Shown here piece after piece: positions 36,694-45,983 of a stretch of DNA of 64,000 nt. A program made the position numbers and the translations under genes. Position 1 is the first letter of the stretch, and each line of letters starts with the position of its first letter. Origin of the DNA: Streptomyces sp. NBC_01255 (GTDB lineage: Bacteria > Actinomycetota > Actinomycetes > Streptomycetales > Streptomycetaceae); contig NZ_CP108474.1 of assembly GCF_036226445.1 (NCBI RefSeq), forward strand, positions 8,246,001 to 8,310,000, in the 5' to 3' direction. The notes under the pieces were generated by a model, which was given only the letters and a program-made list of their open reading frames with translations, was not told where the DNA came from and did no database searches.

Positions 36694-38778
36694 TCACCCG
36701 CCGCCCGGGGCGGCGTCTGCCGCCATCGGAGCCGGCTCGATCTCGCACCAGACCGCCTTCCCCTCGCCGCGAGGTTCGACGCCCCAACGGGACGCGAGCG
36801 CGTCGAGCAGGAGCAGTCCCCGCCCCGACGTGGCGGCCTCACCGGGGGTACGCCGCCGGGGCCAGGCGCTCGACCGGTCCTGCACCGAGAGCCGTACCCT
36901 CCGCACCGGCTCCGGCAGCACCTCCAGGGTCAGCACCGCGCCGCCCTCGGTGTGCAGCAGGACGTTGACGAGCAGCTCGCCCGTCAACAGCTCGGCGTCG
37001 TCGGCCAGTTCCGGCAGACCCCAGTCGCGCAGCGCCTGCCCCACGGCCGCCCGCGCGTCCGAGAGCCCCTGCGGATCGGCCTGGTGGATGTACTGGTGGA
37101 TGCGCGGCGCCCGGGGCGTGCCCGGGTCCGGGCTGCGCCGCAGCACGAGGAGCGCGACGTCGTCGCCGGAACCCCACCGCTCCCACAGCCGCTCCGAGAG
37201 GTGGTCGGCGAGAGCCTCCGCCTGCGGCGGGCCGCTGCCGATCGCCTCGGAGAGCGCGGCGAGCCCCGCGTCGATGTCGGAGCCGGGCTGCTCCACCAGG
37301 CCGTCCGTGCAGAGCACGAGCGTCTCCCCGGGCACGAGGTCGAGCCGCGTCTCCGGGAACTCCTCGTCCCCGAACACGGTCGCGAGCCCCAGCGGCAGTC
37401 CGCCCCGCAGGTTGGGCTGACCGACCCGGCCGTCGGTGTGCCGGATCAGCGGGCCGAGATGCCCGGCCCGTACGGCGCGCAGGGTGCCGCTCGCCAGGTC
37501 CACCTGTGCGTAGGTGCAGGTCGCGAAGCGGTTGGTGTCCAGCTCGGCGAGGAAGCGCGACGCCCGGGCGAGGACCGTGGACGGGGCGTGCCCCTCACCC
37601 GCGTACGCCCGGAGCGCGATCCGCAACTGCCCCATGATGGCGGCCGCGTGCGTGTCGTGCCCCTGCACGTCGCCGACGACGATCCCCACCCGGCCGCGGG
37701 GCAGCGGGATCACGTCGTACCAGTCGCCGCCGACCTGCCGTCCGCTCCACGCCGCGTGGTAGCGCACGGCGATCTCGCCGCCGGTGATCTCCGGAATCCG
37801 GCGCGGCAGCATCGTCGCCTGGAGACCCGTCGCGAGCTCTCGCTCCTCGTCGAAGAGGATCGCCCGCTGGAGCGACTGGGCGACGATCGCCGCGAGACCG
37901 AGCGCGAGGTTCCGCTCGTCGGCGTTGAAGGACGAACGGCCCCGGTAGAACAGCGCCATGCCGCCCAGCGAACGGGCCTGCGCCACCAGGGGCAGGTAGC
38001 AGGCGGACCGGAACTGCAGCCGCGACAGGTACGGCGCCAGCTCGGGGAAGTCCCGGCCCAGCGACTGGAACGAGGACACGAACCGCGGCCGGCCGCTCAG
38101 CACCGTCTCGGCCAGCGGAAGGCCGCGGTCGAGCCGCCGGGTGCGGAAGTCGTTCAGGGCGTCGAGGGACTCGCCGCTGAGCGCGATCACGTTGAGCGAA
38201 CCGTTCTCGACGAGCCCGAGCGCCAGCCCCTCGGCGCCGAGCCGGGCGAGCCCGCCCGGACCGGTCAGGGCGGCGGTCACGTCGTCGACCGTCACCGCGC
38301 GCGACAGCGCGTTCGTGGTGCGTTCGACGATGCTCGTCTGCAGCTCGCGCCGCTTCTCCAGCTCCAGTACGAACGCGGAGTGCGTGACCTCGGCGGTCGT
38401 GTCCCGCACGACTCCGACGATGCGCTGCGCCCTGCCGTCCGGCTTGCGCAGGATCCGTGCCTGCACGTGCGTCCAGTGGGGGGCACCCTCGTCCTGCGGG
38501 ATCGGGAAGTGCGCGGTGTACGACACCGAACCGCCCTTCACCGCGTCCCGGACGATCCCTTCGAGCCGGGTCCGCTCCTCGGGCGCCAGGCGCGCGACCA
38601 GTGTCGCCGGGCGCCCGTCGTAGGTGTCCGGGGCCAGCCCGAAGACCAGCAGCCCGGCCTCGTCGACATCGATCGTGCTCGTGTCGAGATCCCAGTCGAA
38701 GCTGCCGGTCCGGTTCATGGCGAGCCGCTCGGCGGGCCCGATCTCGCCACTGCGCGTATGCCGGTCGTCGTCGGTCAT
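36694..38778 (-). CDS. PAS-GAF-PP2C phosphatase with C-terminal HATPase (SpoIIE/RsbU type)
   Basis: A 694-residue signalling protein. PAS (about residues 18-125), GAF (about 160-310), PP2C-type SpoIIE domain (about 330-540, with GGDWYDVIPL and VVGDVQGHD as metal motifs), and an anti-sigma-type HATPase (about 560-685, with LLTGELLVNVLLHT and GRGLLLLDALA). The combination would let one protein both dephosphorylate and phosphorylate an anti-sigma-factor antagonist. No membrane segment. ATG 38778 is used; an in-frame ATG lies nine bases upstream (38787) and neither has a clean Shine-Dalgarno. It diverges from the AfsR-like gene. Confidence 0.85.
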   Translation of the reverse strand: MTDDDRHTRSGEIGPAERLAMNRTGSFDWDLDTSTIDVDEAGLLVFGLAPDTYDGRPATLVARLAPEERTRLEGIVRDAVKGGSVSYTAHFPIPQDEGAPHWTHVQARILRKPDGRAQRIVGVVRDTTAEVTHSAFVLELEKRRELQTSIVERTTNALSRAVTVDDVTAALTGPGGLARLGAEGLALGLVENGSLNVIALSGESLDALNDFRTRRLDRGLPLAETVLSGRPRFVSSFQSLGRDFPELAPYLSRLQFRSACYLPLVAQARSLGGMALFYRGRSSFNADERNLALGLAAIVAQSLQRAILFDEERELATGLQATMLPRRIPEITGGEIAVRYHAAWSGRQVGGDWYDVIPLPRGRVGIVVGDVQGHDTHAAAIMGQLRIALRAYAGEGHAPSTVLARASRFLAELDTNRFATCTYAQVDLASGTLRAVRAGHLGPLIRHTDGRVGQPNLRGGLPLGLATVFGDEEFPETRLDLVPGETLVLCTDGLVEQPGSDIDAGLAALSEAIGSGPPQAEALADHLSERLWERWGSGDDVALLVLRRSPDPGTPRAPRIHQYIHQADPQGLSDARAAVGQALRDWGLPELADDAELLTGELLVNVLLHTEGGAVLTLEVLPEPVRRVRLSVQDRSSAWPRRRTPGEAATSGRGLLLLDALASRWGVEPRGEGKAVWCEIEPAPMAADAAPGGG

Positions 38779-38895
38779 CCCCCCCATTGTCGAACCCGTA
38801 CCCCGTGGACGCCATGGCGGTGACACGGCGTGGCGCAAGTTCGCCTCGACGGGCCGGGCGCCCGGTGGGTGTCCCCGGCGGGGCAGAATGGGCCG

Positions 38896-41800
38896 GTGCA
38901 GCCGTCCTACCGTGTTCTCGGCCCCTGTCAGGCCCTCCGTACCGACGACGGGACGGAGGCCACGCTCGGCGGTGCCAGGCTCCGGGCGCTGTTCACCGCG
39001 CTCGCCGCGGGCGCCGACGGCGCCGGTGGAGCCGGGCGGCCGATGAGCACCGGCGCGCTGATCGCCCAGGTGTGGGCCGACGACGACCCGGCCGCCGACC
39101 AGGACCGGACGGCCGCGCTCCAGGCCCTGGTGGGCCGCCTGCGCCGGGCCCTCGGGCACGAGGCGATCGTCTCCGAGCCCGGCGGCGGCTACCGGCTGGC
39201 CGCCGACCCGGACGCCGTCGACCTCCACCGCTTCGAACGGCTCGCCGCCGAGGGCGCGGCCGCCCTCTCCGGCGGGGACGCCGTGCGGGCCGCCGCGCTC
39301 CTCGACGAGGCGCTCGGCCTGTGGCGCGGGCCCGCCCTCGCGGACCTGCCGGGCCGGGAGGGCGATCCCCTCGTCGTACGGCTCGAACAGCGGCACACGC
39401 GGGCGCGCCGCGACCGGTTCGCGGCGGATCTGGACCTGGGGCGGGCCGCCGACGTCCTCGCACCCCTCACCGCCCTCGCCGCCGGGCACCCGCTCGACGA
39501 GCCCGTCCAGGCCCTGCGCATCCGGGCCCTGCGGGCCGCCGGACGGCCCGCGGAGGCCCTCGCGGCGTACGAGGACGTGCGCACGGGCCTCGCCGACCGG
39601 CTGGGTACGGACCCGGGCCCCGAACTGCGCGCCCTGCACGCGGAGCTCCTCGAAGCGCCCGCGCCCGGACGCGCCGGGGACGGGAGCGGGGGCCTCCGGA
39701 GCGGGGGCCTGCCGGCCCGGCTGACCTCGTTCATCGGCCGGGACGGCGAACTGGGCGCGCTCGCCGCCGGTTGGGGCGGCCCGCGGCTCGTCACCCTCAC
39801 CGGACCGGGCGGCGTCGGCAAGACCCGGCTCGCCCTGGAGGCGGCCGAGACCTTCGAGGGCGGACCGGTGCACCTCGCCGAACTCGCCTCCGTACGGGAG
39901 GAGTCCGCGGTCGCCGCCGCCGTCATCGGTGCGCTGGGGGCCCGTGAGACCCACCTCTGGAACGGCCCGGCCGTCGCCGACGCGGCCGGGCCGAAGGACT
40001 CGCTCGCCCGCCTGGTCGAGTACTGCGCCGGACGGCGGATGCTCCTCGTCCTCGACAACTGCGAGCACGTGATCGCCGCGGCGGCGGAGCTCGCGCACAC
40101 GCTTCTCACGCAGTGCCCCGGCGTCACCGTCCTGGCGACGAGCCGGGAGCCGTTGGGGGTGCCGGGGGAGGTGCTAAGCCCGTTGGGGCCGTTGCCGGTG
40201 GAGATGGCGTTGCGGCTTCTGGGTGAGCGGGGTGCGGCGGCGCGGCCGGGTTTCCGGGTGGGGGACGACGTGGGGGCGGCGGAGGAGGTGTGTCGTCGTC
40301 TTGACGGGTTGCCGTTGGCGATCGAGTTGGCGGCGGCGCGGTTGCGGTTGTTGTCGGTGCGGCAGATCGCGGAGCGGCTTGACGATCGTTTCCGGCTGTT
40401 GACGTCGGGGGCGCGGACGGTGTTGCCGCGTCAGCAGACGTTGCGGGCGGTGGTGGACTGGTCGTGGGAGTTGCTGGACGGGGCGGAGCGGGCGGTGTTG
40501 CGGCGGCTCGCGGTGTTCACGGGCGGGTGTGATCTGGCGGCGGTGGAGATGGTGTGCGCCGAAGACCGGGATGGTGACGTCCTGGACGTCCTCGGTGCCC
40601 TTGTCGACAAGTCGCTCGTGGTCGCGGGGCCGGGTCCCGAGGGTGAGGGGATGCGGTTCCGGCTGCTTGAGACGGTGGCGGAGTACGCGGGGGAGCGGCT
40701 GGACGAGGCCGGTGAGCGGGCGGCGACCGAGCGGCGCCATCTCACGTACTACCGCGAGCTGGCCCGCCGTACCGACCCCGAGCTCCGCGGCGCCGGACAG
40801 GTCGCCGCCATCGCCGTCCTGGAACGCGAACACGGCAACCTCCGCACCGCGCTCCGGACGTCCGTGGCGCTCGGCGACGAGCAGGAGGCGCTCAGCCTCG
40901 TCCACTCCCTGAGCTGGTTCTGGCAGCTGCGGAACCACCAGACGGACGCCCGGACGTGGGCAGCGACGGCCGCCCGGCTCGGACCCGACCCGTTCCAGGA
41001 GCCCGTCCGCCCCGCCGAACCCTTCGAAGGCCGCTGCGTCGACGTGCCGCCGCCGTGGACCGGCGAAAGGCTCTGGGAGGCCCGTCGCGGAGCCCACCTG
41101 TACGCGTTCGCGACCGAGGGCGGCGAGGGCGCCACCGCCTTCGAACGGCCCGAGACCCGCGCCCGGCTCGCGGCCCTCGTCGCCGCGTACCGCCCGGGCC
41201 TCCCGCAGACCTGCCGCCAGCCGGGGACGATGTGGTACTACGCCCTCCTGATGACGGGGGAGTCGGCCGGCCTCGACGAGACCCTGAAGCTCATCGTCGA
41301 GTCCTGCCGCGACCACGGGACCGACTGGGACCTCGGCTTCGCCCTCCTCGTGCGCGGAAAGCTCCTCGGCCACGGCCCCGCGGACGCCGACGAGGCACTC
41401 GCCATCTTCGAGGCCGCCGAGGACGCCTGGGGCGTCGCGGAGTCCCTCTCGGCGCGGGGCGAGGCGTACGAGCGCGCCGGCCTGCTCATCGAGGCCGCCG
41501 CCGACTTCGAGCGGGCCGCCCACGCCGCCGCCTTCGTGGGTGCGCGCTCCCAGGTGCCGCTCTTCACCGCGCGCCTGGCCGCCGTACGCCTCCGGCTGCG
41601 CCCCGAGCGGAACGAGGCGGCCGAACGGCTCCTGGCCGAAGCCGCCGACGAGGCGGGCGCGTGGGGGGCCGAGGCCGCCGGCACCGGTCGGCTGCTGCTC
41701 GCCCAGCACTACGCCCACACCGGGCGAGCGGCCCTCGCCCGCGCGCAGCTCACCCGGCTGGAGGACGAGTTCGGCGAGCACACCCCGGCGCTCTTCTGGG

Positions 41801-42225
41801 GCTTCGTCGGTGGGATGCGGGGGTGGCTCGACTGCCTGGACGGCGCCCACGACCAGGCCCTGGACCGGCTGGCCCGTGCCGTCGTCGACCTGGAGACCCT
41901 CGCCCGCCTCGTCGCCCCCTACCTCGTCGTCGCCCAGTTCTCGACGGCCGCCTGGGCCCGAGGCGGGCGCGGCGCTCCGCGCGACGCCGAGACCGGAGCC
42001 GCGCTCCTCGGCGCGTACGACGTTCACAGTGGTCCCGGGACCGGCAGCGGCTTCCGTCCCTTCGCCCCGCAGACGGAGGCCGCGATCCGCGCCAGAGCGG
42101 AGCAGGCGCTCCGCGAGCGCCTCACCCCGGCGGAGTACATCCGCCACTACACGGAGGGCACGAAGCTCTCCGTCGCAACGGCCGTGGACCTCGTCCGGAG
42201 GCCTCAGGAGGCCCTGGATGCCTGA
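38896..42225 (+). CDS. AfsR/SARP-type regulator with NB-ARC and TPR regions
   Basis: An 1109-residue regulator. An OmpR-like winged helix (about 5-95) and BTAD helices (about 100-245) form the SARP half. Then comes an NB-ARC ATPase with Walker A TGPGGVGKTRL (about residue 300) and LLVLDNCEHV (Walker B, about 385), and about 550 residues of TPR-like helices. AfsR-type proteins activate secondary metabolism. Bases about 40150-40735, encoding the distal NB-ARC and winged-helix part, have a sharply different codon usage (many TTG, G/T third positions) from both flanks. GTG 38896 fits the family's start, VQPSYRVLG. Confidence 0.85.
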   Translation: MQPSYRVLGPCQALRTDDGTEATLGGARLRALFTALAAGADGAGGAGRPMSTGALIAQVWADDDPAADQDRTAALQALVGRLRRALGHEAIVSEPGGGYRLAADPDAVDLHRFERLAAEGAAALSGGDAVRAAALLDEALGLWRGPALADLPGREGDPLVVRLEQRHTRARRDRFAADLDLGRAADVLAPLTALAAGHPLDEPVQALRIRALRAAGRPAEALAAYEDVRTGLADRLGTDPGPELRALHAELLEAPAPGRAGDGSGGLRSGGLPARLTSFIGRDGELGALAAGWGGPRLVTLTGPGGVGKTRLALEAAETFEGGPVHLAELASVREESAVAAAVIGALGARETHLWNGPAVADAAGPKDSLARLVEYCAGRRMLLVLDNCEHVIAAAAELAHTLLTQCPGVTVLATSREPLGVPGEVLSPLGPLPVEMALRLLGERGAAARPGFRVGDDVGAAEEVCRRLDGLPLAIELAAARLRLLSVRQIAERLDDRFRLLTSGARTVLPRQQTLRAVVDWSWELLDGAERAVLRRLAVFTGGCDLAAVEMVCAEDRDGDVLDVLGALVDKSLVVAGPGPEGEGMRFRLLETVAEYAGERLDEAGERAATERRHLTYYRELARRTDPELRGAGQVAAIAVLEREHGNLRTALRTSVALGDEQEALSLVHSLSWFWQLRNHQTDARTWAATAARLGPDPFQEPVRPAEPFEGRCVDVPPPWTGERLWEARRGAHLYAFATEGGEGATAFERPETRARLAALVAAYRPGLPQTCRQPGTMWYYALLMTGESAGLDETLKLIVESCRDHGTDWDLGFALLVRGKLLGHGPADADEALAIFEAAEDAWGVAESLSARGEAYERAGLLIEAAADFERAAHAAAFVGARSQVPLFTARLAAVRLRLRPERNEAAERLLAEAADEAGAWGAEAAGTGRLLLAQHYAHTGRAALARAQLTRLEDEFGEHTPALFWGFVGGMRGWLDCLDGAHDQALDRLARAVVDLETLARLVAPYLVVAQFSTAAWARGGRGAPRDAETGAALLGAYDVHSGPGTGSGFRPFAPQTEAAIRARAEQALRERLTPAEYIRHYTEGTKLSVATAVDLVRRPQEALDA

Positions 42226-42228
42226 CCG

Positions 42229-42575
42229 TTATGCGTACCGCGTCACGTCCTGACGCGGGGACCGGCCCGCCGGCCGGCGGAGCGCGGCCACCACCGTGGC
42301 GAGGGCGGGCACCGCGCAGGCGTCGGCGTACAGGAGCGTCCAGTCGCCCGCGCCCGGGTCGAAGGGAAGCTGTTCCTCCCGCGGACGCACGACGCGGAGC
42401 CCGTCCTGCCCGCCGTCGGGGCGGACGGCGACGTGACCACCTGCCGGTCGGGTCCGTCGAGCGTGAATCCGGCCAGGGACGGGCCGCCGAGGGTGACACG
42501 CAGTGTACGCGGGGTGATCCGGCGGACGGAGGTCACCCGCAGGCGCCGCAAGGGGAAGGCGCGGGGCTGGGACAC
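42229..42575 (-). pseudogene. Remnant of a siderophore-interacting (SIP/ViuB) flavoreductase
   Basis: The first 45 codons from GTG 42575 encode the family's normal N-terminus (LRVTSVRRITPRTLRVTLGG, then GFTLDGPDRQV). Family similarity then jumps to another frame, which encodes DWTLLYADACAVPALATVVA near the C-terminus, the region corresponding to the NADPH-binding half. About 100 residues of the middle, including the FAD-binding RxYT motif, are missing. So there is both an internal deletion and a frame change. The 3' end lies four bases from the AfsR-like stop. Confidence 0.7.
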
Positions 42576-42757
42576 GGCTGACTCCTGGGGTGGGAACGGG
42601 CTCGCCGACGGGCTCACTCACCGTGCCGGGGCTCGTCGACACGCCACCGACACCCCTTCGTCCCCCTCGGCGGGGAAGGGCCGGGCACCGCCCCGGATGC
42701 GCTCCCGTCGGCAGGACACGAGAATGGCGAGTGCCGGAAGAACACGTAGGAGGCGGC

Positions 42758-42958
42758 ATGAACGCTGAGCCCGACAAGATGTCCGCGGGGGATCTCCCGA
42801 CGCCCGACCGGCTGCTCCACGCCGGATCGGAGGGCGAGTTCACGGCGGAGGACCTGGTCCTGGCCTCCGGCCGTGACGTGAATCAGAAGAGCCTCGCCTG
42901 GGCCGAACGCCGTATGGCGGAGAAGGGGCGCGCCTCCATGGACGAGCTCCTTCCCTAG
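42758..42958 (+). CDS. Small conserved-looking cytosolic protein
   Basis: A 66-residue acidic protein with AGGAGG just before the ATG. The sequence has GDLPTPDRLLHAGS, then EGEFTAEDLVLASGRDV, then a helical tail ending ASMDELLP. No membrane segment or enzyme motif is visible, and I cannot name it, though I have the impression of similar short proteins in Streptomyces. It is followed by a very strong terminator hairpin, showing that it is a transcribed unit of its own. Confidence 0.65.
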   Translation: MNAEPDKMSAGDLPTPDRLLHAGSEGEFTAEDLVLASGRDVNQKSLAWAERRMAEKGRASMDELLP

Positions 42959-42981
42959 ACCTGTCGTCTCACCCGTCCCCT

Positions 42982-43014
42982 CGGCCCCGGATCGGCTTGC
43001 CCGATCCGGGGCCG
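42982..43014 (+). terminator. Very strong hairpin terminator
   Basis: Fourteen-base perfect stem CGGCCCCGGATCGG / CCGATCCGGGGCCG with the five-base loop CTTGC, starting 24 bases after the stop of the small gene and just ahead of the acyl-CoA dehydrogenase promoter. Confidence 0.9.
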
Positions 43015-43030
43015 CGGCCTTCCGTATTTG

Positions 43031-43044
43031 TGAAACACGTTCTA
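43031..43044. promoter_or_regulatory. KstR-type operator
   Basis: TGAAACACGTTCTA matches the published KstR consensus TNNAACNNGTTNNA at every fixed position. It is 62 bases upstream of the acyl-CoA dehydrogenase start. KstR is the TetR-type repressor of sterol catabolism in actinobacteria. Confidence 0.65.
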
Positions 43045-43106
43045 CCGTGGCCGCCGTCACGCGACGCCACAGGACGCCGTAGGGCGCGCCGCCACGGGAG
43101 GCCCCC

Positions 43107-44297
43107 ATGCACCTCGAGTACACGCCCGCCCAGAAGAGCCTGCGCGCCGAGCTCCGTGCGTACTTCGCCGGGCTCGTCCCGGACGACTTCCACACCCGGT
43201 ACGAGGACCCCGCCGCGCAGAAGCGTTTCTACCGGGAGACCGTGCGCCGGCTCGGCGCGGACGGCTGGCTGGGGGTGGGCTGGCCCGCCGAGTACGGGGG
43301 GCGCGGGCTCTCCCCGATGGAGCAGTTCATCTTCTTCGACGAGGCCGCCCAGGCCGGCGTGCCCCTGCCGCTCATGGCGCTGAACACCGTCGGGCCGACG
43401 ATCATGCGGTTCGGCACCGACGAGCAGAAGGCCTACTTCCTGCCCCGGATCCTCTCCGGCGAGATCGACTTCGCCATCGGGTACAGCGAGCCCGACGCGG
43501 GCACCGACCTCGCCGCGCTCAAGACCCGCGCGATCCGGGAGGGCGACGAGACCACCGGCCAGTACACGGTCAACGGGCAGAAGATCTGGACGACCAACGG
43601 CGACACGGCCGACTGGGTCTGGCTCGCCGTCCGCACGGACGTCGACGCCCCGCCCCACAAGGGCATCACGATGCTCCTCGTCCCGACGAGCGACCCCGGC
43701 TACTCCTGCACGATCATCAACACCCTCGCCTCGCACGACACGACCGCCAGCTACTACGACAACGTCCGCGTCCCGGCCTCGCGCCGCGTCGGCGAGGAGA
43801 ACAAGGGCTGGCGCCTCATCACGAACCAGCTCAACCACGAACGTGTGACGCTCGCGGCCCACGGGACCATGGCGATCCGCGCCCTCCATGACGTGCAGCG
43901 CTGGGCCGCCGACACGACACTCACCGACGGCCGGCGCGTCCTGGACCTCCCGTGGGTCCGCCGCACCCTGGCCCGCACCCACGCCCGGCTGGACGCGATG
44001 AAGCTCCTCAACTGGCAGATGGTGAACGCCGTCCAGCACGGCACCCTCACCCCCCAGGACGCCTCGGCCGTCAAGGTCTACGGCTCCGAGGCCCGCCGCG
44101 ACGCCTACGCGGCCCTGATGGAGGTCGTCGGCTCGGCGGGCGCCCTCAAGGAGGGCTCGGCGGGCGCGGTCCTCCACGGCGAACTGGAACGAGGCTACCG
44201 CTCCGCCGTCATCTTCACGTTCGGCGGCGGCAACAACGAGATCCAGCGCGAGATCATCTCCTGGATCGGCCTGGGCATGCCCCGCGTCCGCCGCTGA
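43107..44297 (+). CDS. Acyl-CoA dehydrogenase (FadE-like, possible steroid/side-chain type)
   Basis: A 396-residue FAD enzyme. GYSEPDAGTDLAALKT (about residue 127), VNGQKIWTTNGDTADW and NQLNHERV are characteristic of the bacterial FadE/CaiA-like branch, and the C-terminus ends FGGGNNEIQREIISW. The YEG-type Glu of mammalian enzymes is not at the same place. Steroid-degrading FadE proteins often work as heterotetramers of two unlike chains; only one chain is encoded here. GGGAGG precedes the ATG. The KstR-type operator upstream supports a role in sterol or branched acyl-CoA breakdown, which is inference. Confidence 0.85.
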   Translation: MHLEYTPAQKSLRAELRAYFAGLVPDDFHTRYEDPAAQKRFYRETVRRLGADGWLGVGWPAEYGGRGLSPMEQFIFFDEAAQAGVPLPLMALNTVGPTIMRFGTDEQKAYFLPRILSGEIDFAIGYSEPDAGTDLAALKTRAIREGDETTGQYTVNGQKIWTTNGDTADWVWLAVRTDVDAPPHKGITMLLVPTSDPGYSCTIINTLASHDTTASYYDNVRVPASRRVGEENKGWRLITNQLNHERVTLAAHGTMAIRALHDVQRWAADTTLTDGRRVLDLPWVRRTLARTHARLDAMKLLNWQMVNAVQHGTLTPQDASAVKVYGSEARRDAYAALMEVVGSAGALKEGSAGAVLHGELERGYRSAVIFTFGGGNNEIQREIISWIGLGMPRVRR

Positions 44298-44346
44298 GCC
44301 GATGTGACGAGGGGCGGCGGGCTTGAGCGGTGCTGCCGGCACACTC

Positions 44347-45909
44347 TCAGACGGAGCTGCGGGCCTCCTCGTAGTCCGGCTCCGGTGTCGGATCCTTCTT
44401 CTTTCCGGCAGCAGGCAGGGTCATCAGCAGCACGGCCGCTCCGAGGAGTGTGATGGCCGCGATCCAGCCCGCACCGACGTGCATGGCGTGGATGAACGCA
44501 TCATCAGCGGCCTGAGCAAGAGTGGGCCGGTGGACGGCGGTGGCGACGTGGCGGGCCTGTTCGGCGGAAACGCGCGCCTGATCCTGTACCGGACCGGGTG
44601 CACCCTCCAGCGAGGGTTCGATCGCACGTCGGTACATGATCGACATGATCGTGCCGCCTACGGCGATTCCGATCACGCTGCCGGTTTGTCGCACGGTGTT
44701 GGTGACGGCCGATCCTGCGCCGGCCCGTTCCAACGGCAGGTCGCTGATCAATGCGGCCGTGACGGGGCCGATCACCATGCCGACCGAGAGGCCCTGTACC
44801 AACAACAGGATCTCGATCCAGACGAGTGGAGTGTGGAGTCCGAGGAATCCGTACCCGCCCATGGTCAGAGCGGCCACGGTGAGCGCCGGCACGGTGACAA
44901 GGCGTAGTGGCAGGCGCCGAACCAGGCGCGAGGCAAGGGGCGCCCCCGCGAGCGCGCCGACTGCGGTCGGGATATTGGCCAAACCCGCCTCCATCGGCGA
45001 AAATCCGCGCGCGCCTTGCAGGTAGAACGCGTTATAGAAGGTGATGGCGGCCACGCCGAAGAGCAGCAATCCGAGCGCCGCATTTCCGCCACCGAATGTG
45101 CGTTGCGCGAACAGTCGCGGATCGAAGCTGGGCACCTTGACGCGCAGTTCGACGCATACGAAAACGGCCAGCAGAACCAGACCGACAACGATCGGCACCC
45201 AGACGCCGGTGCGACTCCATGCCGCCACCTGACCCGCCCGGATCAGCCCGTAGGTCAACGCCACGAGCCCACTGATCGACAGCAGCATTCCAGCGGGGTC
45301 CAGTGGCCGCAGAGTGGGGCTGCGGAAATTCGGAACCAGCACGGCGAGCCCGACCGACGCCAACAGCGCGACCGGGACATTGATCAGAAAGACCGAGCCC
45401 CACCAGAAATGATCGAGCAGGAACCCCGCCAGCACCGGGCCTGCAGCCATTCCGACACCGGCCGACGTCGAGAAAATGCCGATCGCGGCAGCTCGCGCGG
45501 GGCCGGTAAAGGTCCACATGAGGATGGCCATCATGGCGGGCGTGATCAGCGCGCTGCCCACCCCCATCGCAGCTCGAGCTGTGATCAGCAGGCCCGCATC
45601 GCTTGCGTACGCCGCCCACAGCGAGGATCCGGCGAAGATGATCAAACCACTGGAAAACACAGTCCGGTGACCGAACCGATCGCCCAACGCGCCTGCAGTG
45701 AACATCAAGGTGGCGAAGGCCAGAGTGTACGAACCGGTCGCCCATTGCAGCTGACCGGGATCGGCCCCCAGTCCACGGACCGGGTCTGCAAGGGTCTCCA
45801 GCGTGGCACTCAGGACGGTATTGTCCAGCCAAATCAGCAGCGAACACAGCATAAGAACGGCAAGAATCAACTGCTGCCTGAACTTCGGCAACGTTGGAGG
45901 CGCGGTCAT
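44347..45909 (-). CDS. MFS drug exporter, DHA2 (14-helix) type
   Basis: A 520-residue transporter with about 14 hydrophobic helices. The N-terminal WLDNTVLSATLETLA, the motif A region GDRFGHRTVF and the antiporter motif C region near GVGMAAGPVLAGFL are typical of EmrB/QacA drug-proton antiporters. Codon use is looser and GC lower than in neighbours, both here and in the upstream gap, suggesting recent acquisition. ATG 45909 follows GAAGG. It has a near-consensus promoter and a set of tandem degenerate repeats upstream, but no regulator gene beside it. The substrate is unknown. Confidence 0.88.
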   Translation of the reverse strand: MTAPPTLPKFRQQLILAVLMLCSLLIWLDNTVLSATLETLADPVRGLGADPGQLQWATGSYTLAFATLMFTAGALGDRFGHRTVFSSGLIIFAGSSLWAAYASDAGLLITARAAMGVGSALITPAMMAILMWTFTGPARAAAIGIFSTSAGVGMAAGPVLAGFLLDHFWWGSVFLINVPVALLASVGLAVLVPNFRSPTLRPLDPAGMLLSISGLVALTYGLIRAGQVAAWSRTGVWVPIVVGLVLLAVFVCVELRVKVPSFDPRLFAQRTFGGGNAALGLLLFGVAAITFYNAFYLQGARGFSPMEAGLANIPTAVGALAGAPLASRLVRRLPLRLVTVPALTVAALTMGGYGFLGLHTPLVWIEILLLVQGLSVGMVIGPVTAALISDLPLERAGAGSAVTNTVRQTGSVIGIAVGGTIMSIMYRRAIEPSLEGAPGPVQDQARVSAEQARHVATAVHRPTLAQAADDAFIHAMHVGAGWIAAITLLGAAVLLMTLPAAGKKKDPTPEPDYEEARSSV

Positions 45910-45951
45910 GAACACCTTCGAATATCGATCGGCGGGAACCTGAACGACTGG

Positions 45952-45980
45952 ACCATAAACAAGCTCAACGGCGCCGTCAA
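45952..45980 (-). promoter_or_regulatory. Promoter of the MFS exporter gene
   Basis: Minus strand: -35 TTGACG (45980-45975), 17-base spacer, -10 TATGGT (45957-45952). This is one of the clearest sigma-70-type promoters in the window. Confidence 0.7.
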
Positions 45981-45983
45981 GCT

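Noticed and set aside
38778..38787. Firm choice of the upstream ATG for the SpoIIE-type phosphatase
   Set aside because: ATG 38787 lacks a Shine-Dalgarno; both starts are three codons apart and cannot be separated by sequence.
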